DNA of 13,731 nt, taken from an uncultured Muribaculaceae bacterium. GTDB lineage: Bacteria; Bacteroidota; Bacteroidia; Bacteroidales; Muribaculaceae. A model generated the notes under the pieces. That model did not search any database, was not told the origin of the DNA, and saw nothing but the letters and a program-made list of their open reading frames with translations. Of the stretch, positions 13,330-13,731 are shown in pieces (the stretch's first letter is position 1; each line of letters opens with the position of its first letter). Position numbers and translations under genes: made by a program. Where the stretch lies: NCBI GenBank assembly GCA_910584735.1, contig CAJUBM010000077.1, positions 1 to 13,731 on the forward strand. The letters are read 5' to 3'.

Positions 13330-13539
13330 ATGACAGCAAAACATCTTTTCATGGCAGCCATAGTCGGCGCAGCCCTCATGACAGCCTGTAGCCCCTCCCA
13401 GAAAGAAACCGTAGAGGAGCAGCCCCAGGATAATCCCGAAATGGGCATCATCGACAACGGAGACTCCCTGGTAGTTACCGACGTAGCCCCATCCGACTCC
13501 CTCCAGATTGCCGCCGACACCGCAGCCGTGGCAAAATAA
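13330..13539 (+). CDS. small lipoprotein of unknown function
   Basis: The 69-residue protein has a signal sequence (AKHLFMAAIVGAALMTAC) with a plausible lipobox ending at Cys20, so the mature protein would be about 50 residues anchored in a membrane by lipid. After the Cys come SPSQKETVEE and a chain rich in Asp, Glu, Ser and Ala without any recognised domain. It resembles the many tiny acidic lipoproteins of Bacteroidales whose roles are unknown. It begins 59 nt after recA with no terminator between, so it may share the recA transcript, although no functional link is evident. A 23-bp inverted repeat begins 21 bases after its stop. Confidence 0.7.
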   Translation: MTAKHLFMAAIVGAALMTACSPSQKETVEEQPQDNPEMGIIDNGDSLVVTDVAPSDSLQIAADTAAVAK

Positions 13540-13560
13540 TCCGCCCCCACTCTAAAGTCA

Positions 13561-13612
13561 ATACGCGTCAGAGCGCCAAAAACCTCCCAGTTTTTGGCGC
13601 TCTGACGCGTAT
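13561..13612. repeat. perfect 23-bp inverted repeat with 6-base loop
   Basis: The arms at 13561-13583 and 13590-13612 are exact reverse complements, beginning ATACGCGTCAGAGCGCC and its mirror, with AAAAAC/GTTTTT next to a CTCCCA loop. It would form a very stable hairpin and may end the recA-lipoprotein transcript. No T tract follows on either strand; the only T run is inside the stem. It is longer and more perfect than the other terminators in the window, so a mobile or protein-binding repeat is also possible. Confidence 0.85.
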
Positions 13613-13708
13613 ATGCCCATATTGTTGCAAGCCGGATGGTAGTGGCGCCGGACCTCCGGGACGGCAGGCCACCCGAAGAACTCCGGCCGAATCAAGAATA
13701 CTAACTCC

Positions 13709-13731
13709 ATGAAAATGATAGCCAACATTCT
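13709..13731 (+). CDS. start of a gene cut by the window edge
   Basis: An ATG followed by an open frame (MKMIANIL) runs off the right end. Only 7-8 codons are visible, so the product cannot be named. The spacing after the inverted repeat and the plus orientation fit a new gene, but this could be a chance ATG. Confidence 0.3.

Noticed and set aside
1..13731. A novel defence, mobile or biosynthetic system
   Set aside because: Every complete gene except the small lipoprotein and the DUF3256 and PepSY-like proteins has a clear housekeeping assignment. There is no transposase, integrase, nuclease cluster or toxin pair to support such a claim.

Overview
The window is an ordinary-looking stretch of chromosome from a member of the Bacteroidota, most likely order Bacteroidales. 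Evidence seen in the sequence: five promoter elements of the form TAnnTTTG, the -7 box specific to this phylum; A-rich leaders without Shine-Dalgarno sequences; and two protein families largely confined to Bacteroidales (a DUF3256 protein and a two-repeat PepSY-like/DUF2874 protein). The coding DNA is GC-rich and the spacers are AT-rich. That would suit a family such as Muribaculaceae, but I cannot place it below order from sequence reading alone.

Layout. Positions 1-286 are AT-rich, palindrome-rich and without a convincing gene. Positions 287-4385 hold a minus-strand cluster, transcribed in the order DEAD-box RNA helicase, DUF3256 secreted protein, xseA, xseB. The last two encode exonuclease VII, with stop and start codons overlapping. 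From 4572 all genes are on the plus strand: a secreted PepSY-like protein, ending at an intrinsic terminator; a Cof-type HAD phosphatase followed 3 nt later by an orphan sensor histidine kinase; a 266-bp spacer with short tandem repeats and a strong promoter; DUF177 (YceD), rpmF (ribosomal protein L32) and fabH; era; der; recA; a 69-residue lipoprotein; and the first codons of a gene cut by the right edge.

How the genes fit together. DUF177, L32, FabH, Era and Der form a growth block linking ribosome assembly with initiation of fatty-acid synthesis. It resembles the yceD-rpmF-plsX-fabH cluster of other bacteria, but plsX is missing. The helicase also acts in RNA and ribosome metabolism. Exonuclease VII and RecA are DNA-repair functions on opposite strands. 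The PepSY protein, histidine kinase, DUF3256 protein and lipoprotein are envelope proteins.

I found no CRISPR array, transposase, integrase, phage gene, toxin-antitoxin pair, tRNA, rRNA or recognisable defence system, and I do not claim a new system. The points most worth a second look are regulatory: a terminator and promoter sharing the same bases ahead of an apparently leaderless gene, a similar overlap at recA, a perfect 23-bp inverted repeat near the right end, and a 9-bp tandem repeat ahead of the DUF177 promoter.
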